From assembly GCA_965229335.1 (NCBI GenBank), contig OZ245874.1, positions 1,984,001 through 2,048,000 on the forward strand: a stretch of 64,000 nt of DNA, in the 5' to 3' direction. The stretch's first letter is position 1; every line of letters begins with the position of its first letter. Shown here in pieces: positions 26,017 to 35,029 of the stretch. The stretch comes from JAFKFH01 sp017307375. Its GTDB lineage: Bacteria; Pseudomonadota; Alphaproteobacteria; Ferrovibrionales; Ferrovibrionaceae. Both the position numbers and the translations under genes were made by a program. The notes beneath the pieces are model-generated. The model saw only the letters and a list, made by a program, of their open reading frames with translations, was not told the DNA's origin and searched no databases.

Positions 26017-27751
26017 ACCGTCGCGCGCATTGGCGGGACTGTTCCGCCTGGGTGCCCGTCGCCGGCTGCTGCTGGGCACCGCCATCGTTGCCGGCAGTTT
26101 CAGCGCCATGCTGACGCTGGTTCCCCCGGTCGTGGTGGCGCGGCTGGCCGAAGGACTGCTGGGGCCCGATCCCGCTGATACCGCGGTATGGACGCTGGCT
26201 GGCATAGCGGCGGCGGCGATCGCGTTACGGATCCTGCTGCTGGCAGGCGCCTACGTCGCCTCGCATGTCGCGGCCTTCGCCATCCTCTATGATTTGCGGA
26301 TCGCGCTGGTCGCCAAGCTGGGGCGGGTGCCGCTGGGTTTCGTGACCGGGCAATCGAGCGGCGCCGTGAAAAAGATACTGGGCGACGACGTCGACCGTAT
26401 CGAAGGGTTCATCGCCCATATGCTGGTCGAAGCGGCGATGGCCGTCAGCGCCTCGATCGCCGGGGCGATCCTCCTGTTCTGGGTCGACTGGCGCCTGGCC
26501 CTGGCGACCCTCGGGCCGTTGCCGTTGGCCATCGCACTGCAGTCGCTGATGTATCGCGGCGCCGGGCCGATGATGGCGTCCTACGTCGCCGCGTCCGAGA
26601 CGATGAACGGCGCGCTGGTCCAGTACCTCCAGGGCATCGGCGTGATCAAGGCTTTCGGCCGCGGCACCTATGCCCCGCTCGACGACGGCATCACCCGTTT
26701 CCGCGACCTGTTGCAGGGCTTCGTGCGCCAGGTGGTGCCGGCCTGGGCGGCGTTCCAGGTGGTGGTCAAGACCAGCCTGCTGTTTCTGCTGCCGATCGGC
26801 GGCTGGCTGGCAATGACCGGGCGCATCCCGCCATCCGACCTCTTGCTGGCCCTGCTGGTGGGGCTGGGGCTGATCCCACCGCTACTGACGCTGATGCATG
26901 CCGGAGGCAACCTGCGGCTGATCGCCCAGGGCGTCGACCGCATCGACATGATCCTGGCCACGCCGAACCTGCCGCAAGGCGTGGCACCGGCACGACCGGC
27001 CGATGCCTCGATCGTGTTCGACCACGTCTCGTTCGCCTATGACGGCGGCGATGCGGCGCTGACCGACCTAAGCTTCACCGTGCCGGCCGGCAGCACCGTG
27101 GCGCTGGTCGGCCCGTCAGGCGCCGGCAAGTCGACCGTCGCCCAACTGATCGCGCGGTTCTGGGACGTGACGTCGGGCACGATCCGCGTCGGCGGTGCCG
27201 ATATCCGCCACCTCGACGCAGCGATGCTGGGCCGCCATGTTGCCTTCGTCTTTCAGGACGTCTTCCTGTTCCGCGACAGCGTCCGCGAAAATCTCCGCCT
27301 GGCCCGCCCGGGCGCAACCGACGACGACGTCATCGCCGCCGCCCGGGCCGCCGAGGCGCATGACTTCATCATGCGTCTGCCCCAAGGTTACGACACCGAA
27401 CTGGGCGAGCGCGGCGGGGGCTTGAGCGGGGGAGAGCGCCAGCGCCTGGCCATTGCCCGAGCCCTGCTCCGCGGCGCCCCGATCCTGGTACTGGACGAGG
27501 CGACGGCCTTTGCCGATCCGCTGAGCGAGGCGCGAATCGCGACCGCGCTGGGCCGGCTGATGCAGGGGCGCACCGTCGTCGTCATCGCCCATCGCCTGTC
27601 GACCATCACCGGCGTCGACTGCATCCTGGTGCTGGACCGCGGCCGGCTGGCGGCCCAGGGACGCCACGACGACCTTTTGACCATATCGCCGCTGTATCGC
27701 CGCCTGTGGCAGGCCCACACCGCGGCGCGCGACTGGCAGTTCGGTTCATGA
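26009..27751 (+). CDS. Metallophore half-ABC transporter, YbtP/PchH-like
   Basis: A 580-residue protein fusing a six-helix membrane domain (about residues 20-310) to an ATPase domain (about 340-580). Walker A GPSGAGKST begins near residue 368; LSGGERQRLAIARALL and Walker B ILVLDEATAFADP follow. The fold is exporter-type, but the YbtP/YbtQ, PchH/PchI and IrtA/IrtB pairs of this kind import or process ferric siderophores at the inner membrane. The next gene encodes a partner of exactly the same length that starts within this stop codon (ATGA), so the pair should form a heterodimer. The neighbouring AraC, MFS and FyuA-like genes complete the set. Confidence 0.85.
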   Translation: MAEPSRALAGLFRLGARRRLLLGTAIVAGSFSAMLTLVPPVVVARLAEGLLGPDPADTAVWTLAGIAAAAIALRILLLAGAYVASHVAAFAILYDLRIALVAKLGRVPLGFVTGQSSGAVKKILGDDVDRIEGFIAHMLVEAAMAVSASIAGAILLFWVDWRLALATLGPLPLAIALQSLMYRGAGPMMASYVAASETMNGALVQYLQGIGVIKAFGRGTYAPLDDGITRFRDLLQGFVRQVVPAWAAFQVVVKTSLLFLLPIGGWLAMTGRIPPSDLLLALLVGLGLIPPLLTLMHAGGNLRLIAQGVDRIDMILATPNLPQGVAPARPADASIVFDHVSFAYDGGDAALTDLSFTVPAGSTVALVGPSGAGKSTVAQLIARFWDVTSGTIRVGGADIRHLDAAMLGRHVAFVFQDVFLFRDSVRENLRLARPGATDDDVIAAARAAEAHDFIMRLPQGYDTELGERGGGLSGGERQRLAIARALLRGAPILVLDEATAFADPLSEARIATALGRLMQGRTVVVIAHRLSTITGVDCILVLDRGRLAAQGRHDDLLTISPLYRRLWQAHTAARDWQFGS

Positions 27752-29490
27752 TCCTGCGTCTGGTCAACGAAGTTGCCGCCATGGCAGCCAGCCCCGCCGG
27801 TCGCACCGTGTGGCGCGCGGTCGCCTGGCGCGTGCTGGCGTCGGCGCTGGGGGCTGCACCCTATGCGGTGCTGTACCTGACCCTGTCGGCGTTGCTGGAT
27901 GGCCGCCTTGACGGCCGCGGGCTGATGCTCGCGACCGTGATGTTGGCCGTGCTGCTGGGGCTGGAACTGGTCTGCGCGCGGGCCGCCGACCTCGCGGCCT
28001 TCCTCGGCGGTTACCAGATGTTTGCCGATCTGCGGCTGGCTCTGGCCCGGCATCTGGCCCAACTGCCGCTGGGCTGGTTTGCCCGGCGCCCGACCGGCGA
28101 GCTTGCCGGCACCCTGGCCGAAAACCTGCAGATGGCCGAGGAATTGCTGACCCATCTGGTGTCACTGGTCGTCGGTGGCGTCGCCGTACCCCTGTTCATC
28201 GCCGTCGTGCTGGCCGCAGTCGACTGGCGGCTGGCCCTGATCGCGCTGGCCTCGGCCCCGCTGGCGGTGCTGGTGATGGCCGGCACGCGGGCGGGTTTTG
28301 CCCTGGTATCACGCGCCCGGGTTGCTGAGGCGGGCGAGGCGTCGGCCCGCCTGCTCGATTATGTCCAGGGCATCAAGGTGCTACGGGTCTTCGGCCTGAC
28401 CGGCGATCGCTTCGTGCTGCTCGACCGCTCGCTGCGCCGGCTGATGGCCTTGTCGATCCGCCTGGAGATTTCCGGCGGCGCGGCGCTGGTCGGATTCGTG
28501 CTGATGCTGGAATGCGGGTTCCTGGGCATGCTGGTGGCGGGCAGCGCCATGGTGGTCGACGGTGTGCTGGCCGCGCCCGCCTTCCTGTTGTTTCTGGTGC
28601 TGGCCCACCGGTTCTATGGTCCGCTGGCCGAGGTTGCGGGGATGCTGGCGCAAAGCGCCTATATCGACCGCTGCCTGGCCCGCGTCCGCGCGCTGATGGC
28701 CGAGCCGCCGCTGCCCGTCGCCGCGACGTTCGCCAGGCCCGACGGCATGGACATCGTCTTGGACCAGGTTTCCTTCACCTATCCCGGCGAGGCCGGCCCG
28801 GCGATTTCAGGCGTCTCCGCGCTGATCCCGGCTGGGGCGCTGGTGGCGCTGGTCGGCCCGTCGGGATCGGGCAAATCGACCCTGGCCCAGCTGGTCGGCC
28901 GGTTCGACGATGTCACCACGGGCGCGATCCGTATCGGTGGCGCCGACCTGCGCGACATCGACCCGGTCTGGACGGCGGGGGCCGTGGCCCCGGTGTTCCA
29001 GGACGTCTATTTGTTCCGCGACACCGTCGCCGCCAATCTGCGCCTCGCCCGGCCCGACGCGACCGACGACGAGTTGGCCGCCGCCTGCCGCGCGGCCTGC
29101 GTCCACGACGTCGTCATGGCATTGCCGCAGGGTTATGACACGGTGGTCGGCGAACGCGGCGCCACGCTGTCGGGTGGCGAACGCCAGCGCCTGTCCATCG
29201 CCCGCGCCCTGCTGAAGGATGCGCCCATCGTCTTGCTGGACGAGGCGACGGCGGCGGTCGATCCTGAAAACGAGGCTGCGTTGCAGCAGGCCTTCGCCGC
29301 CCTGGCCCGCGGCCGCACCGTCATCGTCATCGCCCATCGCCTGTCCAGCGTGATCAATGCCGATCTGATTCTGGTGATGGATCGCGGGCGGGTGGTCGCG
29401 CGGGGCCGGCATGCCGAACTGATGTCCCGGGACGGTCTGTATACCGAGATGTTCGCGGCGCAGACCGCGGCGACGGCGTTCAGTTTTTAG
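27748..29490 (+). CDS. Metallophore half-ABC transporter, YbtQ/PchI-like
   Basis: A 580-residue partner of the preceding protein, with the same order: six membrane helices, then an ATPase with Walker A GPSGSGKST near residue 370, LSGGERQRLSIARALL, and Walker B IVLLDEATAAVDPE followed by the switch region VIVIAHRL. Both partners have intact-looking nucleotide motifs. The chosen start (MILRLV) overlaps the previous TGA; an earlier in-frame codon would lie inside the upstream ATPase domain. It ends 13 bases before the convergent AraC gene. Confidence 0.85.
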   Translation: MILRLVNEVAAMAASPAGRTVWRAVAWRVLASALGAAPYAVLYLTLSALLDGRLDGRGLMLATVMLAVLLGLELVCARAADLAAFLGGYQMFADLRLALARHLAQLPLGWFARRPTGELAGTLAENLQMAEELLTHLVSLVVGGVAVPLFIAVVLAAVDWRLALIALASAPLAVLVMAGTRAGFALVSRARVAEAGEASARLLDYVQGIKVLRVFGLTGDRFVLLDRSLRRLMALSIRLEISGGAALVGFVLMLECGFLGMLVAGSAMVVDGVLAAPAFLLFLVLAHRFYGPLAEVAGMLAQSAYIDRCLARVRALMAEPPLPVAATFARPDGMDIVLDQVSFTYPGEAGPAISGVSALIPAGALVALVGPSGSGKSTLAQLVGRFDDVTTGAIRIGGADLRDIDPVWTAGAVAPVFQDVYLFRDTVAANLRLARPDATDDELAAACRAACVHDVVMALPQGYDTVVGERGATLSGGERQRLSIARALLKDAPIVLLDEATAAVDPENEAALQQAFAALARGRTVIVIAHRLSSVINADLILVMDRGRVVARGRHAELMSRDGLYTEMFAAQTAATAFSF

Positions 29491-29503
29491 GGGGCGGCGG
29501 GTT

Positions 29504-30532
29504 TCACGGCCGCCCGCCGGCGAAGGCCGACGGCGTCTGGCCGAATTCGCGACGGAACAGCCGGGCGAAATGGCTGGGGTTGGCGTAACCCACGGTCATC
29601 GATGCCTCGGTCACGGTAGTGTCGCTGGTTTCCAGGAGGTCGCGGGCGGCATCCAGCCGCGCGCGCTGCAGGAAAGCGTGCACCGGCAGACCGTAGGCAT
29701 CACGGAAACCGGCTTTCAGTTTCTTTTCGTTGAGGCCGACGGCGCGGGCGATGTCGCGGATGGTCCAGTTGCGGGCCAGGTCGCCCAGCATCATGGCGCG
29801 CGCCTCGGCCAGACGGCGGGAATCGCGCCCTGCGGTGTTGCTGCGCCGGACGGCGGGGCTGCGCATCAGCGCGATCATCGCGGTCAGGATGTCCAGCGCG
29901 CGGGCCTCGATCGCTAGATCGTCGCCGGGGCCGTCAAGGCCAATCGCCATGATCGCCTCGGCCGCGGCGGCGACAGCGGGCGGCGAGGCGACCTGGCCGA
30001 TCCAGACGCCGGGCCGGCTGACGCAGTGCAGCGGATGGTCGTCGCCCGCCTGCAGGAACAGGTCGTTGGCGCCGATGCGGGCAATGAAGTCGAGCGAGAA
30101 GCGCAGTTCGACCAGGCGGAAATGGGTTCCGGCCGGCAGGTTGTAGATGCCGACGATGCGGCGTGTGGAATGGCACAGATAGGATTGGCCGGGGCGATAG
30201 CGGATGATGCCGCCACCTTCCTCCAGCTCGCCTTCGCCGTCGCCGTTCAGTACGACCGACAGCGACAGGCAGGCATCGCTGTCGCCGCCGCCCAGCATGC
30301 CGTCTTCGACATGCATGTCATAGAGCGTCAGGTCGAAACCGGGACGTATCGCCAGTCTCTTGGCTTCGCCGTTGATGCCCGCGTAACCCGTCGTGCGCCG
30401 TTCGATATCCCCGCCGATCGACTGCGGCAGCAGGTCTGGACTGCCCTGGCCGATCGGCCGTTCCTCGACGACCAGCCCGCCCACCCGGTAGTACTGCCGC
30501 GCATAAGCGTTCACGGTCCACCCCTTGGCCAT
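29504..30532 (-). CDS. AraC-family regulator of metallophore uptake, PchR/YbtA-like
   Basis: A 342-residue regulator. The N-terminal 230 residues form a sensor domain. The C-terminal 100 residues are a double helix-turn-helix with MLGDLARNWTIRDIARAVGLNEKKLKAGFRDAYG (split here by a normal turn) and the second signature VTEASMTVGYANPSHFARLFRREFG. PchR and YbtA have this size and layout and respond to the ferri-siderophore. The gene lies between two operons that both carry a tandem-repeat element, and a Fur box sits 10 bases upstream of its ATG. The model is repression by Fur under iron excess and activation when the ligand is present. Confidence 0.85.
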   Translation of the reverse strand: MAKGWTVNAYARQYYRVGGLVVEERPIGQGSPDLLPQSIGGDIERRTTGYAGINGEAKRLAIRPGFDLTLYDMHVEDGMLGGGDSDACLSLSVVLNGDGEGELEEGGGIIRYRPGQSYLCHSTRRIVGIYNLPAGTHFRLVELRFSLDFIARIGANDLFLQAGDDHPLHCVSRPGVWIGQVASPPAVAAAAEAIMAIGLDGPGDDLAIEARALDILTAMIALMRSPAVRRSNTAGRDSRRLAEARAMMLGDLARNWTIRDIARAVGLNEKKLKAGFRDAYGLPVHAFLQRARLDAARDLLETSDTTVTEASMTVGYANPSHFARLFRREFGQTPSAFAGGRP

Positions 30533-30542
30533 ATCCTGAATT

Positions 30543-30561
30543 GAGAATGATTATCATATTG
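30543..30561. promoter_or_regulatory. Fur box
   Basis: GAGAATGATTATCATATTG matches the 19-bp Fur consensus GATAATGATAATCATTATC at 14 positions, centred on a strong core ATGATTATCAT. It is an AT-rich island in the divergent gap between the AraC gene and the MFS/receptor operon, immediately upstream of the AraC start. This makes the locus iron-controlled. Confidence 0.75.
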
Positions 30562-30600
30562 ATCTAGGCCGAGCAACGGGCACGAACCCGCTTGCCAAAT

Positions 30601-30639
30601 AGTCCCGTTCGCGCGCGCCATCGCCCCGATCGCGTTAGC
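30601..30639 (+). promoter_or_regulatory. Second copy of the tandem-repeat element, in front of the MFS/receptor operon
   Basis: CCCGTTCGC at 30604-30612 and CCCGATCGC at 30625-30633 have the same 21-base period as the element at 25562-25600. The two elements align over 39 bases without a gap (28 identities), including AGTCCCG at the left end and CCCCGATCGCG at the right. It lies about 55 bases upstream of the MFS start. Candidate binding site of the AraC-type regulator. Confidence 0.5.
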
Positions 30640-30694
30640 GAGCGGGCCGATAGCCCGCGTATCCACGCCCCATCGGTTCGCGTCGACGGAGGGG

Positions 30695-31918
30695 ATGGTG
30701 GCGGATATTTCGGTGCCAGGGCGGCCGGCTACGGGGGCATTGACCCTGACGCTGGTGTTCGGCGGCCTTTACGCCGTGCAGGGGGTCACCGGCAGCCTGG
30801 TGCAGATCGGCCTGCCCGCGATCCTGCGACAGGAGGGTGTCGCTCTCGACCGCATCGGCCTGCTGTATCTGCTGTTCCTGCCATGGGGCTTGAAATTCCT
30901 CTGGGCGCCGGCGGTCGACCGCTACTGGCTGCCGCGTCTCGGCCGGCGGCGATCCTGGCTGTTGCCGTGCCAGGCGGGGTTGCTGCTGGCACTGGCCGCC
31001 ACCGCCCTGACCGATCCGATCGGCCAGTTGCCGCTGTTGATGGCGCTGCTGTTCGTCATGGCCCTGCTGGCCGCGACCCAGGACACGGCGACCGATGCCC
31101 TGGCGGTCGAAGTGTTGCCCGGCACTGGGCGGGGGCTGGCCGGTTCGGCGCAGGTGGCCGGCGGTTATCTCGGCATCGTCGTCGGCGTTGGGGCCTGGCT
31201 GCCGCTTTATGCCGCCTTCGGCTGGGCCGTTTCGGTCGCGCTGCTGGCGCTGGCGGCGGCCATTCTGACCATTCCGACTTGGCTGGCCCGCGATATCGAG
31301 CGCGGCGCGTTGACGTCCCGGGCGCGGCCGTCCCTGCGCAATGCCTGGGCCCGGCCCCAGGTTCGCCGCGGGCTGGCCGCCGTGCTGGCCTATCAGCTGG
31401 GCAGCCGCCTGGGCGTCGCCCTGCTGGGGCCGTTCCTGATCGACGCGGCGATGCCGCTGGCCACCATCGGCTGGGTCAAGGGCATGGGCGGCGCCGTCAC
31501 CGGCCTGGTCAGCGCCGTGCTGGCCGGTGTGGTACTGCGCCATATGCGGCCCGGCACCGGGCTGTGGCTGTTCGCCGGCCTGCACGCGCTGGTGTTCGTC
31601 GGCCTGGCCTGTGCCGCGGGCCTGGGCTGGCGCGATCCCCTGGTCGTCGGCTTTCTGGCCCTGGCCCAGGGGGCGGCCTTCGCCTGCTGCTTCGTCGCGC
31701 TCTACTCGACGATGATGGGCTGGTGCTCGTCCGACCAGCCCGGCACCGATTTCGCCCTGTTGCAAAGTGCCGATGCGGTGCTGGCCATCGTCGCCGGCCT
31801 TGCCGCGGGCGCCATCGGGCAGGCGCTTGGCCATCTCGCCAATTTCACGATCGCCGCCGCAGCGCTGACCTGTGCCGCTGCTGGGGCCTGGTATTTCACG
31901 ACGAGGAGACTGCTATGA
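30695..31918 (+). CDS. MFS permease of the RhtX/FptX (YbtX) siderophore-uptake family
   Basis: A 407-residue inner-membrane protein with about 12 hydrophobic segments. The early YAVQGVTGSLVQIGLPAILR and the loop PAVDRYWLPRLGRRRSW follow the RhtX/FptX pattern, the family that carries rhizobactin, pyochelin and yersiniabactin-type compounds across the inner membrane. GGAGGGG precedes ATG 30695; GTG 30698 is an alternative. Its stop overlaps the start of the receptor gene (ATGA), so outer-membrane and inner-membrane steps are co-expressed. Confidence 0.85.
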   Translation: MVADISVPGRPATGALTLTLVFGGLYAVQGVTGSLVQIGLPAILRQEGVALDRIGLLYLLFLPWGLKFLWAPAVDRYWLPRLGRRRSWLLPCQAGLLLALAATALTDPIGQLPLLMALLFVMALLAATQDTATDALAVEVLPGTGRGLAGSAQVAGGYLGIVVGVGAWLPLYAAFGWAVSVALLALAAAILTIPTWLARDIERGALTSRARPSLRNAWARPQVRRGLAAVLAYQLGSRLGVALLGPFLIDAAMPLATIGWVKGMGGAVTGLVSAVLAGVVLRHMRPGTGLWLFAGLHALVFVGLACAAGLGWRDPLVVGFLALAQGAAFACCFVALYSTMMGWCSSDQPGTDFALLQSADAVLAIVAGLAAGAIGQALGHLANFTIAAAALTCAAAGAWYFTTRRLL

Positions 31919-33912
31919 CCGCCCGACCCACCTCCACCGCCGCGACGCTGGCCGTGCTGCTCGGCGTCACGCCCGCCCTCGCCCAGCAGGCCGACCCGGT
32001 CGCGCAGCTCGATGCGGTGACGATCACCGCGACCAAGCGCGAACAGGACCCGGAGAAGGTCGATGCGGCGATCGGCGTGGCCCGCCCCGAAGACCTGACG
32101 CCGCGCAACTTCCGCACGCTGAACGATGTTGACCGTCTGTTCCCCGACGTCAACGTGCGTTCGCGCTCGTCGCGCGCCTATTCGAACTTCACCGTGCGCG
32201 GCCAGTCGTCGGTCGATTTCTACAATCCGACCGTCCAGGTCTATGTCGACGGCCTGCCGCAGGACCAGACGACGTTCGCACAATTGCTGCCCCAGAATCT
32301 CGATCGCATCGAACTGCTGTATGGCCCGCAGGGCACGCTGTATGGCCGTGGCGCCATCGGCGGCGTGCTGAACGTCGTCACCCGCCGCCCCGACAATGAA
32401 CTGCGTGCCGGATCGTCGCTGGCCTACGGCAACCTGGAACGCGACGCCAATGTCTGGCTGTCGGCGCCGCTGATCAAGGACATGCTGTACGGCGACATCG
32501 CCTATTCCTGGCAGAAGGAGCTGGGCGAATACGAGCAGATGACGACGGGCAAGCGCCTGGGCGACACCATGGATCAGAACGGCCGGCTGCGCCTGCGTTA
32601 TGCGCCGACCGGCAGTCCGATCGACATCATGCTGAGCGCCGCGCGCGACCAGCTGCGGTCGAGCGAGGAGCAGTTCGTGGCCAAATCGAACTGGTCCAGC
32701 CGCACGGCCTTTCCCGCCGATTCCAATTATCGCCTGACGACCAACAGCTTCGGCCTGAACGCTTCCTATGACCTGGGCTGGGCCACCGCGTCGTCGATCA
32801 CCGGCTACCAGACCCGCAAGCTCGACCGCACGATCTTTTCAAGTTACACACCCGAGGACCAGAACACCTTCACCCAGGAATTGCGGCTGGCCTCCGACCC
32901 TAGCCAGAAGAAGAAGGTCGACTACGTCGCCGGTGCCTTTTTCCAGAACCTGGATTTCGAACGCCGCGTGCCAGCTGCCCGCCAGGCATCGAAGCAGCGT
33001 ATCCAGTCCTATGCCGTGTTCGGCGAGGCCACCTGGCATGTCACCGATCGTTTCGACGTGACGCCGGGCCTGCGCTTCGACTACGAGCGCGCCAAGGCCG
33101 ACGCGATCGGCACGGTGACGATGAACGGCAGCAAGTCGTACTCGTCGGTGTCGCCGAAACTGGCCCTTGGCTACCAGGTGACCGACAGCCTGCGCGCCTA
33201 TGCGCTTTATTCCAACGGCTACAAGGCGGGCGGTTTCACCCGGACGGTCACGCCGCAGAACATCGCCTTCACCTACGCGCCGCAGCAGTCGCATAACGGC
33301 GAAATCGGGCTGAAGGCGCGCGCGCTGAATGACCGGCTGCAGGTCAATGCGTCGCTGTACTACACCTACACTGACGATTATCAGCTGTTCGTCGGCCCGC
33401 CCAACATCCAGTACCTGCAGAACGTCGGCACGGTCGTGGCCAGGGGCGCCAACCTGAATGTCACGCTGCTCCCGGTCGATGCCTTGCGCGTGACCGCCGG
33501 TCTCGGCCTGAACGACACCAAGTTCACCAATTACGACAACCCGACCAACCCGGGCGTGAACCTGAAGGACAACAAGGTACCCTACGCGCCGCCGGTCACC
33601 TTCAACGCCAACATCGACTACGCCATCGAGCTCGGCGGCGGGCTCGGCCAGCTGACGCCGCATGCGGGCGCTACCTATGTCGGAAAGACCTACTTCGATG
33701 AAACCAACACCATCGGCCAGTCGGCCTATGCCCTGTTCGATGCCGGGCTGAGCTGGACCATGAACCCGCATATGTCGGCCGATGCCTATGTCGACAACAT
33801 CGCCGACAAGACCTATGCGGTATATGGCTTCAACGGTGGGCCGTTCCTGGGCCAGCTGTACCAGCTTGGTCAGGGCCGGGAGTTCGGCATCCGCCTCAAC
33901 GTGAAGCTCTGA
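31915..33912 (+). CDS. TonB-dependent outer-membrane receptor, FyuA-like
   Basis: A 665-residue receptor. It has a signal peptide ending at ALA/QQ near residue 23, a TonB-box-like DAVTITATK at about 33, a plug domain to about 150 and a 22-strand barrel ending in the aromatic-poor terminal strand FGIRLNVKL. The plug carries VRGQSSVDFYNP, VYVDGLPQ and LLYGPQGTLYGRGA. From memory this is very close to the arrangement of FyuA, the ferric-yersiniabactin receptor, which is also about 670 residues. A GAGGAG ribosome site and an ATGA overlap with the MFS gene fix the start. The frame is open for more than 1 kb upstream, but that part is the MFS gene read out of frame. Confidence 0.9.
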   Translation: MTARPTSTAATLAVLLGVTPALAQQADPVAQLDAVTITATKREQDPEKVDAAIGVARPEDLTPRNFRTLNDVDRLFPDVNVRSRSSRAYSNFTVRGQSSVDFYNPTVQVYVDGLPQDQTTFAQLLPQNLDRIELLYGPQGTLYGRGAIGGVLNVVTRRPDNELRAGSSLAYGNLERDANVWLSAPLIKDMLYGDIAYSWQKELGEYEQMTTGKRLGDTMDQNGRLRLRYAPTGSPIDIMLSAARDQLRSSEEQFVAKSNWSSRTAFPADSNYRLTTNSFGLNASYDLGWATASSITGYQTRKLDRTIFSSYTPEDQNTFTQELRLASDPSQKKKVDYVAGAFFQNLDFERRVPAARQASKQRIQSYAVFGEATWHVTDRFDVTPGLRFDYERAKADAIGTVTMNGSKSYSSVSPKLALGYQVTDSLRAYALYSNGYKAGGFTRTVTPQNIAFTYAPQQSHNGEIGLKARALNDRLQVNASLYYTYTDDYQLFVGPPNIQYLQNVGTVVARGANLNVTLLPVDALRVTAGLGLNDTKFTNYDNPTNPGVNLKDNKVPYAPPVTFNANIDYAIELGGGLGQLTPHAGATYVGKTYFDETNTIGQSAYALFDAGLSWTMNPHMSADAYVDNIADKTYAVYGFNGGPFLGQLYQLGQGREFGIRLNVKL

Positions 33913-33991
33913 ACCGGCAATGGTCTAATTGTCGCGGCAATATGTGAGGCAAGATCAAGGAATTTGCTGGCTACGAGATAAGGGGCTGGCG

Positions 33992-34009
33992 AACGGTCCA
34001 GTTATACAA
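33992..34009 (+). promoter_or_regulatory. Copy 1 of an 18-bp element shared by three operons of the 34-46 kb catabolic island
   Basis: AACGGTCCAGTTATACAA lies 43 bases before the start of the nitronate-monooxygenase-like gene. It matches the element at 41801-41818 at 13 of 18 positions. A weaker relative (AATGGTCTAATTGTCGCG) sits at 33919-33936, 73 bases upstream on the same strand, about seven helical turns away. Probably an operator; the regulator is not proven. Confidence 0.45.
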
Positions 34010-34051
34010 TAAATTACCCCTCGGTTCGTGGAGGAACGTACAGGGGTGACG

Positions 34052-35029
34052 ATGTCCGCTTTGCATGATCTTCGTGGGCGGCTGGCGCGGCTGCGCCTGC
34101 CGGTTTTCGCCGCGCCGATGTTCCTGGTTTCCGGTCCCGATCTGCTGATCGCCTCCTGCAAGGCCGGGGTCGTGGGTTCATTCCCCGCCCCGAACGTGCG
34201 GACGGCCGAGGAACTGGAAGTCTGGCTGCAGGCGGTGACGGCGGCTCTCGATCCCGACTATGCCGCCGGCGGCAATGCGCTTACCGCACCCTGGGCGCTC
34301 AACCTCGTCACGCATCGCACCAATGCGCGGCTGCCGAAGGATCTCGACCTCGTCGCCCGCTACATGCCGCCGGTCGTCATCACCGCCCTGGGCAGCCCGG
34401 CCCCGGTGGTCGAGGTCGTGCATGGCTATGGCGGCCTGGTCTTCGCCGACGTCAATTCGATCGGCTATGCCCGCAAGGCGGCCGCGACCGGGGTCGACGG
34501 GCTGGTGCTGGTGGCAGCCGGTGCCGGTGGCCATACCGGCCATCTCTGCAACTATGTCTTCGTCGAGGAGGTGCGCGGCTTCTTCGACGGCATGATCGCG
34601 CTGGCCGGTGGCATCTCGACCGGGCGCTCGATCCTGGCCGCCCAGGTGATGGGGGCCGATTTCGCCTATATCGGCACCAAGTTCATCGCGACCGAGGAAA
34701 GCCTGGCCGAACCGGGCTACCGCGACATGCTGATCCGCTGCTCGGCCGACGACCTCGTCGTCACCAAGGCCTTCACCGGCGCCAATGCGAGCATGATGAA
34801 GCCGTCGATCGAGGCCCAGGGGCTCGATATCGCCGATATCGTGTCGCGCCAGGCCAAGATGAACTTCACCGGGCTCGAAGGGGCCGAGGTCAAGCCCTGG
34901 AAGGGCATCTGGTCGGCCGGGCAGGGCGTCGGCTCGATCGATGCGGTCGTCCCGACCGCCGTGCTGGTCGACCGGCTGGCCGCCGAATACGCCGCGGCGC
35001 GGCGGCAGGCGCGCGAGCTGCTCGGCTGA
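34052..35029 (+). CDS. Nitronate monooxygenase-like (2-nitropropane dioxygenase family) flavoprotein
   Basis: A 325-residue FMN-dependent TIM-barrel protein. Recognisable are the start LRLPVFAAPMFLVSGPDL, the SFPAPN loop, VLVAAGAGGHTGHLCNY (flavin phosphate and active-site histidine) and AGGISTGRSILAAQVMGADF. Characterised members oxidise alkyl nitronates, but many relatives in catabolic clusters act as enoyl reductases or have unknown substrates. I chose ATG 34052 after CAGGGG; an in-frame GTG at 34028 is possible. Its stop overlaps the start of the CoA ligase gene (TGATG), so the two are coupled. Confidence 0.82.
   Translation: MSALHDLRGRLARLRLPVFAAPMFLVSGPDLLIASCKAGVVGSFPAPNVRTAEELEVWLQAVTAALDPDYAAGGNALTAPWALNLVTHRTNARLPKDLDLVARYMPPVVITALGSPAPVVEVVHGYGGLVFADVNSIGYARKAAATGVDGLVLVAAGAGGHTGHLCNYVFVEEVRGFFDGMIALAGGISTGRSILAAQVMGADFAYIGTKFIATEESLAEPGYRDMLIRCSADDLVVTKAFTGANASMMKPSIEAQGLDIADIVSRQAKMNFTGLEGAEVKPWKGIWSAGQGVGSIDAVVPTAVLVDRLAAEYAAARRQARELLG

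Noticed and set aside
29492..29515. GGGCGGC/GCCGCCC hairpin between the second ABC gene and the AraC gene with a TTTTT stretch next to it
   Set aside because: The T-run is on the wrong side for rightward transcription and becomes A on the other strand, so it is not a canonical terminator for either gene.
30592..33912. 1106-codon frame that would join about 440 residues to the TonB receptor
   Set aside because: The first part is the MFS gene in another frame with a low-complexity Arg/Pro-rich translation; the receptor has its own signal peptide, ribosome site and ATGA overlap at 31915.
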